The translations under genes and the position numbers were made by a program. Below the pieces are notes generated by a model. It was given only the letters and a program-made list of their open reading frames with translations. It did no database searches and was not told the origin of the DNA. Below are positions 8,286 to 16,403 of a stretch of 35,048 nt of DNA, one piece after another (positions within the stretch are counted from its first letter, which is position 1; each line of letters begins with the position of its first letter). The DNA is from Acidimicrobiaceae bacterium (GTDB lineage Bacteria; Actinomycetota; Acidimicrobiia; Acidimicrobiales; Aldehydirespiratoraceae). The stretch is taken from assembly GCA_028819505.1 (NCBI GenBank), contig JAPPLH010000116.1:1-35048 (forward strand). The letters run 5' to 3'.

Positions 8286-9125
8286 GTGAGCGATTCCGGC
8301 CAGCAGACGGACCAGCCGCTGGTCGACCTGACGCGGCCCTCCCCGCCCGCCGCTTATCTCGCCGAGGTCTGGCGGAGACGGGACTTCGCCATCCTGGTCC
8401 CCGTCCAGGACCTCCGGGCACAGAACATGGGATCCGCGTTGGGCCAGCTCTGGCACCTGCTGAACCCGGCATTGATGGTCGCGGTCTACTTCCTGATCTT
8501 CGGGGTGATCATCGACACCAGCCGCGGCGTGGACAACTTCCTGGGCTTCCTCATCGTCGGGGTGGTCTGGTTCCATCTCACCCAGCGGGTCGTGCAGGAC
8601 GCCGCGGTGTGCATCCCACGCAATCTGGGACTCATCCGATCCGTTCAGTTCCCCCGCATCCTGCTGCCCGCGGCGACCGTCAACGGCCAGACCGCCGCCT
8701 TCGCACCCGCGCTCGTGCTGGCCCTCGCGGCCGTGGTCGCCACCGGCGAGCGCCCGTCGCTGCGGTGGCTGGCACTGATCGGGGTGCTGGCCGCACAGTT
8801 CGTGTTCCACTTCGGGGCGGCGCTCCTGGTGGCCCGCATCGGGGCGGCAGTGCCCGACCTGCGCCAGCTGCTGCCGCACGTGTTCAGGCTGCTGTTCTAC
8901 GCCTCGGGGGTGATCTTCAGCGTCGATGCCTTCGTGACAAGCGAGTCCTGGCGTCGGGCGTTCGCCCTGAACCCGATCTACGACGTGATCACCTGCGCCC
9001 GCTGGTGCCTGCTCGGCGAGCCGGTCGACCCCTGGGTGGTGGCCGGGATGCTGGTATGGGGAGTGGTCCTGCTGGTTGTCGGATTCGCGGTGTTCTGGAG
9101 AACCGACCAGCGGCTGGGGGCGTGA
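8286..9125 (+). CDS. ABC-2 type polysaccharide export permease (Wzm-like)
   Basis: The 279-residue protein has about six hydrophobic helices after a cytoplasmic N terminus with a LRAQNMGSALGQLW segment, typical of ABC-2 permeases of polysaccharide/polyol-phosphate exporters (Wzm, TagG, mycobacterial RfbD). It should form the membrane pore that flips an undecaprenyl- or decaprenyl-linked glycan. The GTG at 8286 is chosen because a TAGGAT -10 lies 7 nt upstream; the open frame continues far upstream only as a shadow of the minus-strand gene. Its stop overlaps the ATPase start by 1 nt (TGATG), so the two are translationally coupled. It stands divergent to the glycosyltransferase/ligase operon and may share a control region with it. 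Confidence 0.88.
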   Translation: MSDSGQQTDQPLVDLTRPSPPAAYLAEVWRRRDFAILVPVQDLRAQNMGSALGQLWHLLNPALMVAVYFLIFGVIIDTSRGVDNFLGFLIVGVVWFHLTQRVVQDAAVCIPRNLGLIRSVQFPRILLPAATVNGQTAAFAPALVLALAAVVATGERPSLRWLALIGVLAAQFVFHFGAALLVARIGAAVPDLRQLLPHVFRLLFYASGVIFSVDAFVTSESWRRAFALNPIYDVITCARWCLLGEPVDPWVVAGMLVWGVVLLVVGFAVFWRTDQRLGA

Positions 9126-9871
9126 TGGACCCGGGTCGGGCGGTGACGGTGCGGGTGGACGACGCCCACGTGTACTTCCGGGTGTACGAGGATCCGGCCG
9201 CGGGCATCAAGCAGCTCTTCTCGAGCGGGCGGACCGCGCGGCGCTACCAGACCATCAGGGCCGTGCGGGGCGTGAGCCTGGATCTCCACGAGTCCGAGAC
9301 GCTGGGCCTCATCGGGGCCAACGGGTCGGGCAAGTCGACGCTGCTGGCGGCCATGACCGGGCTGCTCCCGCTGGCGTCGGGCAAGATCCTCGGCCGGAGC
9401 AGGCCGTCGCTGCTGGGAGTGTCCGCGGCGCTGCGCTCTGCTCTCTCCGGCAGGCGCAACATCCTGATCGGCGGACTCGCCCTGGGCTTCACAAGGGCCG
9501 AGGTGGAGAGCCGCATGGACGAGATCATCGACTTCGCCGGACTGCGGGCCGCCATAGATCGGCCGCTGCGCACCTACTCGTCGGGGATGAGGGCCCGTCT
9601 GAACTTCGCGATCGCCACCGCCCGGATCCCCGACATCCTGTTGATCGACGAGGCTCTGTCCGTAGGGGACCAGGGCTTCCGGGCCCGGAGCGCGGAGCGC
9701 ATCGACGAGGTCCGCTCGGCGGCCGGGTCGGTGGTCCTGGTGTCGCACAACATGGCGGAGATCGAGGAGTCGTGCGACCGCGTGGCGTGGCTCGACGCCG
9801 GCGCACTTCGGGCGGTGGGTGAACCGGGGGAGGTCGTCGCCTCCTACCTGGACTCCGACGCGGCGCGCTGA
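9125..9871 (+). CDS. ABC transporter ATPase for polysaccharide export (Wzt/TagH-like)
   Basis: The 248-residue protein has Walker A GANGSGKST at 64-72, the signature YSSGMRARL, Walker B ILLIDEAL and the H-loop VSHN. The N-terminal YFRVYED and the FSSGRTARRY segment before the core are typical of the Wzt/TagH/RfbE group. It ends right after the ATPase core and lacks the C-terminal carbohydrate-binding domain of Escherichia coli O9a Wzt. This suggests export that does not depend on recognising a capped chain end, as with TagH or mycobacterial RfbE. The ATG at 9125 overlaps the permease stop. Its 3' end overlaps the convergent glycosyltransferase gene by 28 nt. Confidence 0.9.
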   Translation: MDPGRAVTVRVDDAHVYFRVYEDPAAGIKQLFSSGRTARRYQTIRAVRGVSLDLHESETLGLIGANGSGKSTLLAAMTGLLPLASGKILGRSRPSLLGVSAALRSALSGRRNILIGGLALGFTRAEVESRMDEIIDFAGLRAAIDRPLRTYSSGMRARLNFAIATARIPDILLIDEALSVGDQGFRARSAERIDEVRSAAGSVVLVSHNMAEIEESCDRVAWLDAGALRAVGEPGEVVASYLDSDAAR

Positions 9872-10941
9872 GCGGCCGCTCTGAGGTTGCGGGCCCGTCC
9901 CGCCAGGAAGCCCGCTCCCCAGGAAAGGTGCATCACCGCGAAGGCGGCTGCGGCCCGCGCCCGGTCGAGCCGGCCGAGCAGCACCCCCCGCATACGGATG
10001 GCGGCCGCCGCGCAGGCGCCGGCGTACAGCACCGGCAGGGCCGCGCCCCGGAGGCGTCCGAGGGCCAGCGCGAACGCGGAGCACGCCAGCCCGGCAACCA
10101 GCGCGGGAGCGGCGAACTGGCGGATGCGGAGCGACCGGGGATTGCGTACCAGCACGGTGCGCTTCCATGCCCCGTACGCGAAGTACTGGCGGGCGAGACC
10201 GGAGTAGTCCGAGCGGGGCACGTAGTCGACCACGAGGCTCGGGTCGAGCCAGACGGTGCGACCCTGCTCGCGCAGCCGCCAGTTGAGCTCGTAGTCCTGG
10301 TTGCGCCCGAGGGTCTCGTCGAAGCCGCCGACCGACTCCAGGGCGTCGCGGTCGAACACTCCGAGGTACACGGTGTCTGCCGGTCCGGAGTGCCGGCCCC
10401 GGCGGAAGGCGGCCGGGCCGCCCCCGAAGGGCGACCGGATCGCGGCCGCGATCGCCCCCGGCAGGCCTTCGGCGCCTACGGGCCGCTGCACCCCGCCCAC
10501 GTTGGCCGCCCCGGTGCGGGCCAGGGTGGACACGGCCCTCTCCAGGTAGCCGGGCGGGATCCGCGACTGGGCGTCCACCCGGGCCACGACCGGGCCCTCC
10601 GACGCGGCCACTGCGAGGTTGAGGCCCGCCGCGGCGGTCCCTGCGGGGTTCTCGACCACCCGCACGGGCAGCTCGATGCCGGCGCTGGCGACCGCCTGCG
10701 CGGTGCCGTCGTGGCTGGGGGCCACGGCCACCGTCACGTCGACGGCCCCGCGGTATGTCTGGGCGCCGATGGCCGAGAGGCACTCACCTATCGCGGCGGC
10801 GCAGTCGCGGGCCGGCACCACCACCGAGACGTGCGGCAGGCGGTCGGGGGCGGTTGGAGGGCTGTTCACGGGCAGGCGGTCGGGGGCGGCGCGGGGGCTG
10901 TTCGCGCGCTGGCGGTCGGGGGCGGTTGGAGGGCTGTTCAC
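9844..10941 (-). CDS. GT2 glycosyltransferase, ExoA-like, membrane-anchored
   Basis: The 365-residue protein has a GT2 domain (HVSVVVPARD near residue 38, VARVDAQSRI as the metal-binding segment, RNQDYELNWRLR as the acceptor/base motif) followed by hydrophobic helices at the C terminus. SPFGGGPAAFRRG, DTVYLGVFDRDAL and DYVPRSDY are familiar from ExoA-type succinoglycan glycosyltransferases. The GTG at 10941 forms a 4-nt GTGA overlap with the stop of the sugar transferase gene upstream, a strong argument for this start. Its first 36 codons are three copies of a 12-residue Pro-rich unit (VNSPPTAPDRxx), probably disordered. A GTG at the start of the third unit (10869) could be an alternative or ancestral start. 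The coding 3' end overlaps the convergent ATPase gene. Confidence 0.85.
   Translation of the reverse strand: MNSPPTAPDRQRANSPRAAPDRLPVNSPPTAPDRLPHVSVVVPARDCAAAIGECLSAIGAQTYRGAVDVTVAVAPSHDGTAQAVASAGIELPVRVVENPAGTAAAGLNLAVAASEGPVVARVDAQSRIPPGYLERAVSTLARTGAANVGGVQRPVGAEGLPGAIAAAIRSPFGGGPAAFRRGRHSGPADTVYLGVFDRDALESVGGFDETLGRNQDYELNWRLREQGRTVWLDPSLVVDYVPRSDYSGLARQYFAYGAWKRTVLVRNPRSLRIRQFAAPALVAGLACSAFALALGRLRGAALPVLYAGACAAAAIRMRGVLLGRLDRARAAAAFAVMHLSWGAGFLAGRARNLRAAAQRAASESR
10834..10941 (-). repeat. Three tandem 36-nt units at the start of a GT2 gene
   Basis: Units at 10834-10869, 10870-10905 and 10906-10941 (plus coordinates) are closely similar; the outer two are the most alike. Each encodes a 12-residue block: VNSPPTAPDRQR, ANSPRAAPDRLP and VNSPPTAPDRLP in order of translation. 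The first and third units each begin with GTG, so the repeat carries the start codon itself. It begins exactly at the stop-start junction with the upstream gene. Confidence 0.85.
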
Positions 10942-12254
10942 CGGCCCGATCCGCGGGCCATCACGAGGAGGCTCTTCACCATGATCTCCCAGTCGAGCAG
11001 CGGCGACCAGTTCACAACGTATTGCAGGTCGTGACCGAGCTTGTAGGCGGCGTCCGTCTGGTAGTGGCCCTGCGTCTGGGCCAGGCCGGTGATGCCGGGA
11101 GGGATGTCGTGACGCCGGCCGTACCCGGCGATCTGCTCCTCGAGCCGGGCCGCCAGCGCGGGCCGCTCGGCCCGGGGCCCGACCAGAGACATCCGTCCGG
11201 TGAGGACGTTCCAGAGTTGGGGCAGCTCGTCGAGACGGGTCCGCCGGAGCCAGGCCACGCCGGCGATCACCCTGGGATCGTCGGCGACGGCCAGCTCCGG
11301 CCCGGCCTGCTCGGCGTCCGGGGTCATGGTCCGGAACTTCACCATCGTGAACGCCCGGCCCTCCATGCCCACCCTTTCCTGGCGGTAGAGCACCCCCCGG
11401 CCCGCCCGCAGGCGCACGTAGAGGGCGACTGCGAGCGTCAGGGGTATCGCGAACGGGGCCAGCACCAGCAGGTAGACGAGGTCGAGGAGGCGCTTGAAGC
11501 GCAGCCGGCACGCGGGCAGGGCGTGGGCTCTCAGCGCGACGAAAGGCATGCCGCCGATCTGGCGGGTCCGCTGAAGTCCCAGCAGCGTGTCGGACGGCGT
11601 TATGCGCCGGTAGACGCCCACCTGGCGTCCCTCGAGCTCGGCGAGGGGCTCGGGATAGATGATGTCCAGCGACTGGCGCGACAGCAGCAGCAGATCGGTG
11701 GCCGCGCAGCGGTCCGCCTCCGCCGCGATGTCTGAGGACGTCCCCGCCTGGCCGGCGATCTCGGTGGCCTGCCTCGACTCGGCCAGATGGCGCCGCGCCG
11801 ACTCCACATCGTCGGCGTCTCCCACCAGCAGCACGCGGGGCCGCCCGAAACGGCGCCTCCTCACTTGCCGGGCCAGCCAGCGGTTGAACGACACGACGAG
11901 GCTCGCGGCCACGGCCAGGACCACCAGGTTGGCCCGGGGCATCAGGTAGCGGCCGCTGAGCAGGCTCACGGTGGCGTCGGCCCCGACTGCCAGCAGGGTG
12001 AGCATCGTGGCTCTCGGCAGCCAGGGAGGCGCGCCGAGCCGCTGCTCGTACTCGTAGAGGCCGCCGAAGTAGTAGACGGCCATGTGCAGGCCGGTCGCCA
12101 CCGCGAAGCCGACCGCATAGTGCGACAGCGGGTAGGTCGGCCAGTCGAGTCGAAAGCGCACCGTCGTGATCGCGACCATGAGCCCGAGGAGCGTGGCCGC
12201 GTCGATCAGGTACAGGTAGCGGAATCCATGCCTTCGTAGGAAGCCGGTCCTCAC
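10938..12254 (-). CDS. Polyprenyl-phosphate sugar-1-phosphate transferase
   Basis: The 438-residue protein has four or five N-terminal membrane helices, a central cytoplasmic region with a nucleotide-binding-like fold (PRVLLVGDADD) and a C-terminal bacterial sugar transferase domain. In the last, FKRLLDLV precedes the re-entrant helix and is followed by RQERVG, MVKFRTM, the catalytic LDELPQLWNVL around residue 342, and MSLVGPRAERP. Enzymes of this WbaP/PHPT family start lipid-linked glycan synthesis by moving a sugar 1-phosphate from its nucleotide to polyprenyl phosphate. The GTG at 12254 overlaps the upstream SLH gene stop by 4 nt (GTGA), and its own stop overlaps the next GTG the same way. 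The sugar used cannot be read from sequence. Confidence 0.9.
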   Translation of the reverse strand: MRTGFLRRHGFRYLYLIDAATLLGLMVAITTVRFRLDWPTYPLSHYAVGFAVATGLHMAVYYFGGLYEYEQRLGAPPWLPRATMLTLLAVGADATVSLLSGRYLMPRANLVVLAVAASLVVSFNRWLARQVRRRRFGRPRVLLVGDADDVESARRHLAESRQATEIAGQAGTSSDIAAEADRCAATDLLLLSRQSLDIIYPEPLAELEGRQVGVYRRITPSDTLLGLQRTRQIGGMPFVALRAHALPACRLRFKRLLDLVYLLVLAPFAIPLTLAVALYVRLRAGRGVLYRQERVGMEGRAFTMVKFRTMTPDAEQAGPELAVADDPRVIAGVAWLRRTRLDELPQLWNVLTGRMSLVGPRAERPALAARLEEQIAGYGRRHDIPPGITGLAQTQGHYQTDAAYKLGHDLQYVVNWSPLLDWEIMVKSLLVMARGSGR

Positions 12255-14227
12255 GGCGATCGCATCAGGGGCGGCAACGGCACGTCGGTGTCGAACGCCG
12301 CGGGCGCCGCGGCCAGGTTCCACAACAGCACGGCCATCCGGGCCCGATCGACGTTGCCGCCCGGATTGAAGAGCTCCCGGTCGCCGGGCGGCCGGAAGTC
12401 CTCGCCGATCCAGAGGCGGTGCTCCACCAGCCATCGGGCTGCCTCCAGGTAGAAGTCGTTGATTCCTATGTCGGTGAACGGCACGGGGTGGTTGCTGTAG
12501 GTGCGTCCGGCGAAGCGCCACAGGAAGGCCGCCAGCTGCGCGGCGTCGAGCCGGTCGTCGGGACAGAACAGGGCGGTGTCGCCGCTGCACCCCTGGGTGA
12601 TGCCCTGGTCCACCATCCACCCCACGGCCTGCGCGTAGAAGCTGTCGGGCGCCACGTCGTCGAAGGCCGGGGATCCGTCGACCGGCTGCGGCTTGCCCGC
12701 GAGGCGCCACAGGAACGTGGCGAAGTCGGCTCGATTCACCGAGCGCCCGGGCGAGAACGTCGTCGCCGTCGTGCCCTCGGTGATCTCGGACTCGAGCAGC
12801 CACAGCACCGCCTCGGCGTAGGGAGCGTCCCACCGGACATCGGTGAAGGGAAGCGTGTGGACGGTGTGGCCGTCGCCGGTGCGGGAGCCCAGCAGCGTCA
12901 GCTTGGTGGACAGCAGGGGACGGCAGTCGGGCGTGTTGCGGCAGCCCCGCACGAGGGCGTAGTAGAAGCGGTAGCCGTAGGGTTCGCCGTCCTCGTCGCG
13001 GACCTCCAGCGTGCGGTCCGATCCCACGAGGGTCACCAGCGAGTCGTCGATCCGGCCCGAGGGGCCGCCGGGGCCGATGTAGATCTCGGCGAGCTCGCCC
13101 ACATCCAGATCGGCGAAGGGGTACGCCGCGAGCCACTCGCTGATCTGGCCGACCGTGTAGGTGCGCTCCCAGGAGTGGGTGGGATTCTGGGGGACGCCGT
13201 CGGCGTCGGGAGCAGCGTCGAAGGGATCCGGCTTGGCCAGCAGGTACGACAGGGAGTCCCGCCGGGGCTCCTCGTTGGCAGCGGTGTGGCCGCCGTTGGA
13301 GGAGCTGTAGTAGGCGACGATCACCTCGGGGTCGCCCCCATCGGCGGGCCGGTAGGTGAGCACCGTGTCGTCGGTGGCGTCCACCTGGTCCGTCCAGGCG
13401 TCCTGGCCCGGATCGCTCTCGTAGTCCCAAGCCCTGTACTCCTGGTCGCGGGTCGTCGCGTAGAGGTCGAACGGCGCGGACCAGCCGGCCCGGTCCGCCA
13501 TGATGGCCACGGCGTAGCTGCGGGCCGCGACGGCTTGGGCCTTGAGGGCCTCCGCAGGCCAGCTGTGGGGCACCTCCTCGATGCCGTAGAGGTACTGCTG
13601 CATGGTCATCTCGCCGATCACAAGGCAGTACTGGTTGGCGCCGGCGCTGCCGCAGTTGGCCACGCCCCCGGCGGCCGGGGTGAGCTGGAACTGCCCGTGC
13701 GCGTAGCGCTCGGCGCCGTTGCTCGTGCCGGAGACCCTGACGGCCTCGCCGTCGTTGAAGCCGACCGTCAGCACGGTCCCGCTGCAGAAGCCCCGGCACC
13801 AGTCGATGTTGCTGGAGTTGATGTGCCAGCCGCCGTTGCCGCGGCGCACGGTCAGGGTGTTGACGGTGGTGTCGAGGAACCGGCCGTCCATGGACACGGT
13901 CAGCAGGCCCGAGGGCCTGAACACCGTCGTGTTGTGGACTGCGATGCGCACGTCGACATCGTCGGGCACGAGGCCGGGATCGGTCCTCAGCGTGGTGCCG
14001 GAGTAGTAGAAGCCGAGGATCTCCTGGTGGGTGTGGCCGGCCTCCGCCCGACCCAGGGCCCCGTACTGGCTCATGCCGCTTCCGTGTCCCCAACCCCCGC
14101 CGATGAAGGTGAAGTCGTCGTCGGACGGGCCGTGGGGATGGGCGGCGGCCGGAGCGGCGAGGACTCCGGCCGAGACCGCAGCGGCCGCTAGCAGGCCTGC
14201 GAGCGAACGAATGGGATGGGAGGGCAT
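12251..14227 (-). CDS. Secreted SpoIID/LytB-domain protein with three SLH repeats
   Basis: The 658-residue protein begins with a signal peptide (residues 1-28, cut near AAAHPHG). Residues 35-330 are a SpoIID/LytB domain with GWGHGSGMSQYGA and GIEEVPHSWPAEALKAQAVA; Glu217 or Glu218 is the position equivalent to the SpoIID catalytic Glu. SpoIID is a lytic transglycosylase acting on denuded glycan strands. Residues ~460-650 contain three S-layer homology repeats (FTDVxxDAPYAEAVxWL, FDDVAPDSFYAQAVGWM, FTDIGINDFYLEAARWL). The ATG at 14227 fits the signal peptide. SLH domains bind wall polymers, often pyruvylated ones, so the protein is probably held at the cell surface. It lies first in an operon with the sugar transferase and a GT2. 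A role in wall remodelling where the glycan is attached is an inference. Confidence 0.88.
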   Translation of the reverse strand: MPSHPIRSLAGLLAAAAVSAGVLAAPAAAHPHGPSDDDFTFIGGGWGHGSGMSQYGALGRAEAGHTHQEILGFYYSGTTLRTDPGLVPDDVDVRIAVHNTTVFRPSGLLTVSMDGRFLDTTVNTLTVRRGNGGWHINSSNIDWCRGFCSGTVLTVGFNDGEAVRVSGTSNGAERYAHGQFQLTPAAGGVANCGSAGANQYCLVIGEMTMQQYLYGIEEVPHSWPAEALKAQAVAARSYAVAIMADRAGWSAPFDLYATTRDQEYRAWDYESDPGQDAWTDQVDATDDTVLTYRPADGGDPEVIVAYYSSSNGGHTAANEEPRRDSLSYLLAKPDPFDAAPDADGVPQNPTHSWERTYTVGQISEWLAAYPFADLDVGELAEIYIGPGGPSGRIDDSLVTLVGSDRTLEVRDEDGEPYGYRFYYALVRGCRNTPDCRPLLSTKLTLLGSRTGDGHTVHTLPFTDVRWDAPYAEAVLWLLESEITEGTTATTFSPGRSVNRADFATFLWRLAGKPQPVDGSPAFDDVAPDSFYAQAVGWMVDQGITQGCSGDTALFCPDDRLDAAQLAAFLWRFAGRTYSNHPVPFTDIGINDFYLEAARWLVEHRLWIGEDFRPPGDRELFNPGGNVDRARMAVLLWNLAAAPAAFDTDVPLPPLMRSP

Positions 14228-14253
14228 GAAACCACCGTCTTCTGCCGACGCCC

Positions 14254-14276
14254 GCAGGCGAAAGGCTAGCGCCTGC
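14254..14276 (-). promoter_or_regulatory. Hairpin overlapping a TAGCCT -10 before the SLH gene
   Basis: GCAGGCG at 14254-14260 and CGCCTGC at 14270-14276 form a perfect 7-bp stem with a 9-base loop. The loop and right arm hold TAGCCT on the minus strand (14269-14264), a plausible -10 hexamer, leaving a leader of about 30 nt before ATG 14227. The symmetry could be an operator over the -10 or an RNA hairpin. No clear -35 is visible. Confidence 0.4.
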
Positions 14277-14346
14277 CCGGTCCCGTGAAGCGGACGGTAG
14301 CGGTGTCGGCGGCCGCTCTCACTCCAACGCCCCGCCGGTGACGGGC

Positions 14347-14433
14347 GCCGAGCCGCCCGGAGGGCCGAGCAGCCACAGTGCCGAGCCGCCCGAGGGCCGA
14401 GCAGCCACAGTGCCGAGCCGCCCGAGGGCCGAG
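14347..14433. repeat. Intergenic tandem repeat, 32-33 nt units
   Basis: Two full units (14347-14379, 14380-14411) and a partial third (14412-14433) are almost identical, built on GCCGAGCCGCCCG and GCAGCCACAGT. They fill much of the 218-bp gap between the end of the biotin carboxylase gene and the start of the SLH gene. The units abut with no spacers, so this is not a CRISPR array. No function is apparent. Confidence 0.8.
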
Positions 14434-14445
14434 ACGCGCGTGCGC

Positions 14446-16233
14446 TCAGCGGACGACCGCGACGGTGTCGCCGGCGCCTACCGAGTCGCCCACCTTCGCC
14501 CGGATCTCGGCGACCGTGCCGGCGCGGCCCGCGACGATCTTGTTCTCCATCTTCATGGCCTCCAGCACGGCCACCGGCTGGCCGGCCTCCACCTCGTCGC
14601 CCACGTCCACCAGCAGCTTGATGATCGTGCCCTGCATCGGGACGGTGATCTCCTGGGCGCCGCCGCCGAGACTCGACGGCCCACGGGCCCTCCGGCGCGA
14701 CGCGCTCGGGCGCCCGGCGCCGTCGTCGCCGGCCTGCGGCGTCCACAGCGCGACGCTGAAGCGCTTGCCGTCCACCTCCGCCTCGATCTCATGGCGCACT
14801 CCGGGCCCGGAAACGCCGGCGCCGGCGCCGGTCGCCGCCGCTGGCTCGGGCAGGGACGCGAAGTCGAGTCGTTCCTCGACCCAGCGCGTCGAGTGGGTCA
14901 CCGACGCGAAGTCCGGGTGGGCGAGGATGGCCTGCGCGGCTCCGATGGTGGTGGCCACGCCACCGATCCGCGTCTCGGACAGGGCGCGCAGCGCGCGGCT
15001 GATGGCGACGTCGCGGTCGCGGCCCCACACGACGAGCTTGCCGATGAGGTTGTCGTAGTAGGGGCTGATCCTGTCGCCCGCCTCGTAGCCGCCGTCCCAT
15101 CGGGTGGCGTAGCCCTGGGCGGGCCTCAGGTCGGTGATCGGGCCGGGGCAGGGGAGGAAAGCGCCCCCGGCCGGGTCCTCCGCGTTGACGCGCACCTCGA
15201 TGGAGCAGCCGTCGATCGAGACGCCGGACTGGGTGAGGGCGAGCGGCTCGCCGGCGGCGATCCGCAGCTGCTGCTCCACCAGGTCCACGCCGGTCACCAT
15301 CTCGGTCACGGGATGCTCGACCTGCAGCCTGGTGTTCATCTCCAGGTAGTAGAACGAGCCGTCGGCGTAGAGGAACTCGACGGTGCCGGCGTTCACGTAG
15401 CCGCAGCCGCGGGCCACCGCCACCGCCGCCTCGCCCATCGCCTCCAGGACGGCCGGGTCGATGCCGGGCGCGGGCGCCTCCTCGACGAGCTTCTGATGAC
15501 GCCGCTGGGCCGAGCAGTCGCGGGTGCCGAGATGCACGCAGTTGCCGTGGGAGTCGGCCAGCACCTGCACCTCCACATGGCGGGCGGCGTCGAAGTAACG
15601 CTCCATGTAGAGCTCGCCGCGTCCGAAGTAGGCGAGCGCCTCCCGCTGGGCCGACTCGACCGCGGCGGACGCCTCCGCGGCCTCCTGCACCACCTTCATG
15701 CCCCGGCCCCCGCCCCCGTAGGCGGCCTTGACGGCCACGGGCCAGCCGTGGGCCGCACCGAAGGCCTCGACCTGCGCCGGGTCGACGATCGGCTCGGCGG
15801 TGCCCGGGACCGGGTCCACTCCGGCCCGGACGGCCGCGTCCCGGGCCGAGATCTTGTCGCCCATCACCTCGATCGCGTCCGGCGGCGGTCCGACGAAGGT
15901 GACGCCCCGGACGGCCATGGCGCGCGCGAAGTCGGCGTTCTCGCTGAGGAACCCGTAGCCGGGATGCACCGCCCCGGCGCCGCTCCGCTCGATCGCGGCT
16001 GCGATGGCGTCGGTGCGGAGATAGCTCTCCGCGGCGGCCGCGCCGCCCAGCGAGTAGGCCTCGTCGGCCAGGCGAACATGCATCGCGCCCCGGTCCTCGT
16101 CGGAGTAGACGGCGGCGGCCGCGACGCCCATCTCGCGGCAGGCTCGGATCACGCGGACCGCGATCTCGCCCCGGTTGGCGACCAGCACCTTCGAGAAGGC
16201 GCCGGCGGGTGCTGCTGCGTCGCTGTGAGGCAT
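14446..16233 (-). CDS. accA: Biotin carboxylase / biotin carboxyl carrier protein fusion
   Basis: The 595-residue protein is the alpha subunit of an acyl-CoA carboxylase (AccA3/PccA type). Residues ~13-460 are biotin carboxylase: FSKVLVANRGEIAVRVIRACRE, HPGYGFLSEN, the Gly-rich AYGGGGRGMK loop, EMNTRLQVEHPVTE. A linker leads to a biotinyl domain with VLEAMKMEN, the biotinylated Lys being about residue 561. It carboxylates biotin with bicarbonate and ATP for a carboxyltransferase subunit that is not in this window. The ATG at 16233 is chosen; an in-frame GTG at 16263 would add ten residues encoded by a dispersed repeat. The enzyme feeds malonyl- or methylmalonyl-CoA synthesis. The biotin ligase that should modify it lies 7.5 kb away at 23776. 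Confidence 0.93.
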   Translation of the reverse strand: MPHSDAAAPAGAFSKVLVANRGEIAVRVIRACREMGVAAAAVYSDEDRGAMHVRLADEAYSLGGAAAAESYLRTDAIAAAIERSGAGAVHPGYGFLSENADFARAMAVRGVTFVGPPPDAIEVMGDKISARDAAVRAGVDPVPGTAEPIVDPAQVEAFGAAHGWPVAVKAAYGGGGRGMKVVQEAAEASAAVESAQREALAYFGRGELYMERYFDAARHVEVQVLADSHGNCVHLGTRDCSAQRRHQKLVEEAPAPGIDPAVLEAMGEAAVAVARGCGYVNAGTVEFLYADGSFYYLEMNTRLQVEHPVTEMVTGVDLVEQQLRIAAGEPLALTQSGVSIDGCSIEVRVNAEDPAGGAFLPCPGPITDLRPAQGYATRWDGGYEAGDRISPYYDNLIGKLVVWGRDRDVAISRALRALSETRIGGVATTIGAAQAILAHPDFASVTHSTRWVEERLDFASLPEPAAATGAGAGVSGPGVRHEIEAEVDGKRFSVALWTPQAGDDGAGRPSASRRRARGPSSLGGGAQEITVPMQGTIIKLLVDVGDEVEAGQPVAVLEAMKMENKIVAGRAGTVAEIRAKVGDSVGAGDTVAVVR

Positions 16234-16237
16234 GTCG

Positions 16238-16390
16238 TTTCCCGCTCTTGTTGCTGCGCTCACGGGCCGCTCGGGCCACGGTCTCGCTCAGCGCCTCGCA
16301 GATCCTAGTTAGGCGCGGCTGATCCGCTCGGCCTCTGGCGAGAACATCACCGCATCGGACAGCCGGTCGCGGCCCGGATCACACGGAATG
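16238..16390 (+). repeat. Dispersed repeat copy B, upstream of accA
   Basis: This copy fills the gap between the GT-C gene stop (16404) and the accA start (16233). It has the core with CTGCGCTCACGGGCCGCTCG (one base shorter before it than copies A and C), the CCGCTCGGCCTCTGG module near 16324-16338 and the right module CGCGGCCCGGATCACAC near 16368-16384, shared with copy C. All three modules are in the same order and orientation as in copy C. Confidence 0.75.
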
Positions 16391-16403
16391 TCCTCCGATG
16401 CCG

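Noticed and set aside
8244-8879. N-terminal extension of the second glycosyltransferase into the permease region
   Set aside because: It runs antisense to the permease gene, whose helices and family match are clear, and the paralog begins at the same domain edge as GTG 8243.
14347-14433. CRISPR-like repeats
   Set aside because: Units are directly adjacent with no unique spacers, and no cas genes are present.
16234-16263. GTG 16263 as the start of accA
   Set aside because: The added ten residues come from dispersed repeat copy B; ATG 16233 lies just before the conserved biotin carboxylase N terminus.
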